64,000 bases of DNA from Elusimicrobiota bacterium (GTDB taxonomy: Bacteria; Elusimicrobiota; Elusimicrobia; FEN-1173): the NCBI GenBank assembly GCA_016788905.1, contig JAEURZ010000005.1, positions 52,435-116,434 of the forward strand, given 5' to 3'. Under the pieces are notes generated by a model. It did no database searches. It was not told where the DNA came from and saw nothing but the letters and a program-made list of their open reading frames with translations. The translations under genes were made by a program, and so were the position numbers. Positions 63,541 through 64,000 of this stretch are shown here, piece after piece; positions within the stretch are counted from its first letter, which is position 1; every line of letters starts with the position of its first letter.

Positions 63541-64000
63541 TTAAGCCAAAATTTCGGTTACGACTCCGGCTCCGACGGTGTGACCGCCTTCCCGGATCGC
63601 AAATCGAACACCCGTCTCTAACGCCACCGGCACCAACAACTCCACCTCCACTTCCACGTTGTCGCCCGGCATCACCATCTCCACGCCCGCCTTCAACTTC
63701 AAGTTCCCGGTCACGTCCGTTGTCCGAACGTAGAACTGCGGGCGATACCCGCTGAAGAACGGCGTGTGCCGCCCCCCCTCTTCTTTGTTCAAGATGTACA
63801 CTTGCCCCTTGAACTTTTTGTGCGGCTGAATGCTTCCCCCCGCACAAATCACCTGACCTCGTTCCACCTGGTCTTTTTCAATCCCTCGCAGCAGGATACC
63901 CACGTTGTCCCCCGCCTGCGCTTCATCCATTACCTTTCGGAACATTTCGATCCCCGTCACCACGCTCTTCTTCGTGTCCTGCAATCCCACGATCTCCGCC
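63541..64000 (-). CDS. tuf: Elongation factor Tu, C-terminal part (5' end lies outside the window)
   Basis: The reading frame is open to the right edge; only the last 152 codons are present. The sequence [22 protein letters not shown], the GRHTPFF-x-GYRPQFY block and [21 protein letters not shown] are EF-Tu domain II-III. The ending GVVTEILA matches the usual C-terminus. Confidence 0.96.
   Translation of the reverse strand, partial: AEIVGLQDTKKSVVTGIEMFRKVMDEAQAGDNVGILLRGIEKDQVERGQVICAGGSIQPHKKFKGQVYILNKEEGGRHTPFFSGYRPQFYVRTTDVTGNLKLKAGVEMVMPGDNVEVEVELLVPVALETGVRFAIREGGHTVGAGVVTEILA

Overview
This window is a gene-dense bacterial chromosome segment of medium-high GC, with almost every gene from about 1.9 kb to 58.9 kb on the minus strand in long, tightly coupled operons. 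Many neighbours share an ATGA or GTGA stop/start overlap. The gene set points to a free-living Gram-negative-type heterotroph. It has futalosine-route menaquinone synthesis (mqnA, mqnC, mqnD), haem synthesis, glycogen/alpha-glucan enzymes (glgC, glgA, GH57, malQ, galT) and a csaB/DUF5693 pair typical of cell-wall polymer pyruvylation. I suspect Elusimicrobiota or a similarly deep lineage, but the sequence does not settle this. There are no rRNA genes, CRISPR arrays, phages or transposases.

Layout. 1-1.8 kb (plus): end of mqnA, mqnC and a small [2Fe-2S] ferredoxin. 1.9-9.6 kb: one giant 2551-residue membrane protein with four N-terminal beta-sandwich-like repeats, a long multi-pass region and a GH94 phosphorylase end. 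9.9 kb: tRNA-Met. 10-17.6 kb: a coupled unit that runs DUF2231-like protein, response regulator, hemE, a hemH-hemY fusion, malQ and an ABC exporter. 17.8-26.2 kb: tig-clpP-clpX, a class V aminotransferase, serA, an ABC exporter and a TPR protein. 26.2-26.9 kb: tRNA-Leu, tRNA-Lys and tRNA-Arg with repeated fragments of the tRNAs. 26.9-36.2 kb: two histidine kinases, a receiver-cyclase, rluA, glgC and a GH57 enzyme. 36.3-41.6 kb: amino-acid decarboxylase, DksA-like, TusA-like, pepA, PfpI, Rieske protein and mqnD. 41.7-47.6 kb: dusB, tsaD, a small membrane protein, ctpA, an EnvC-like protein and ftsX. 47.7-57.9 kb: csaB, DUF5693, glgA, galT, scpBA, trpS, cca and a TPR metallopeptidase. 57.9-58.9 kb: an MbfA-type ferritin/VIT1 protein. 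58.9-60.8 kb (plus): a QueC-like protein, palindromic repeats and a secreted protein of unknown function. 60.8-64 kb: rplA, rplK, nusG, secE, tRNA-Trp, rpmG and tuf.

The most unusual features are three. First, short hairpin-bearing sequences sit next to tRNA genes and are bounded by truncated copies of those same tRNAs, at tRNA-Lys, tRNA-Arg (both sides) and tRNA-Trp; two of them share a homologous sequence with a compensatory base change in its hairpin. Second, the giant GH94 protein has lost, or never had, the glycosyltransferase half of cyclic beta-1,2-glucan synthase and carries a different membrane module. Third, hemH and hemY are fused in frame, in an operon with a response regulator.
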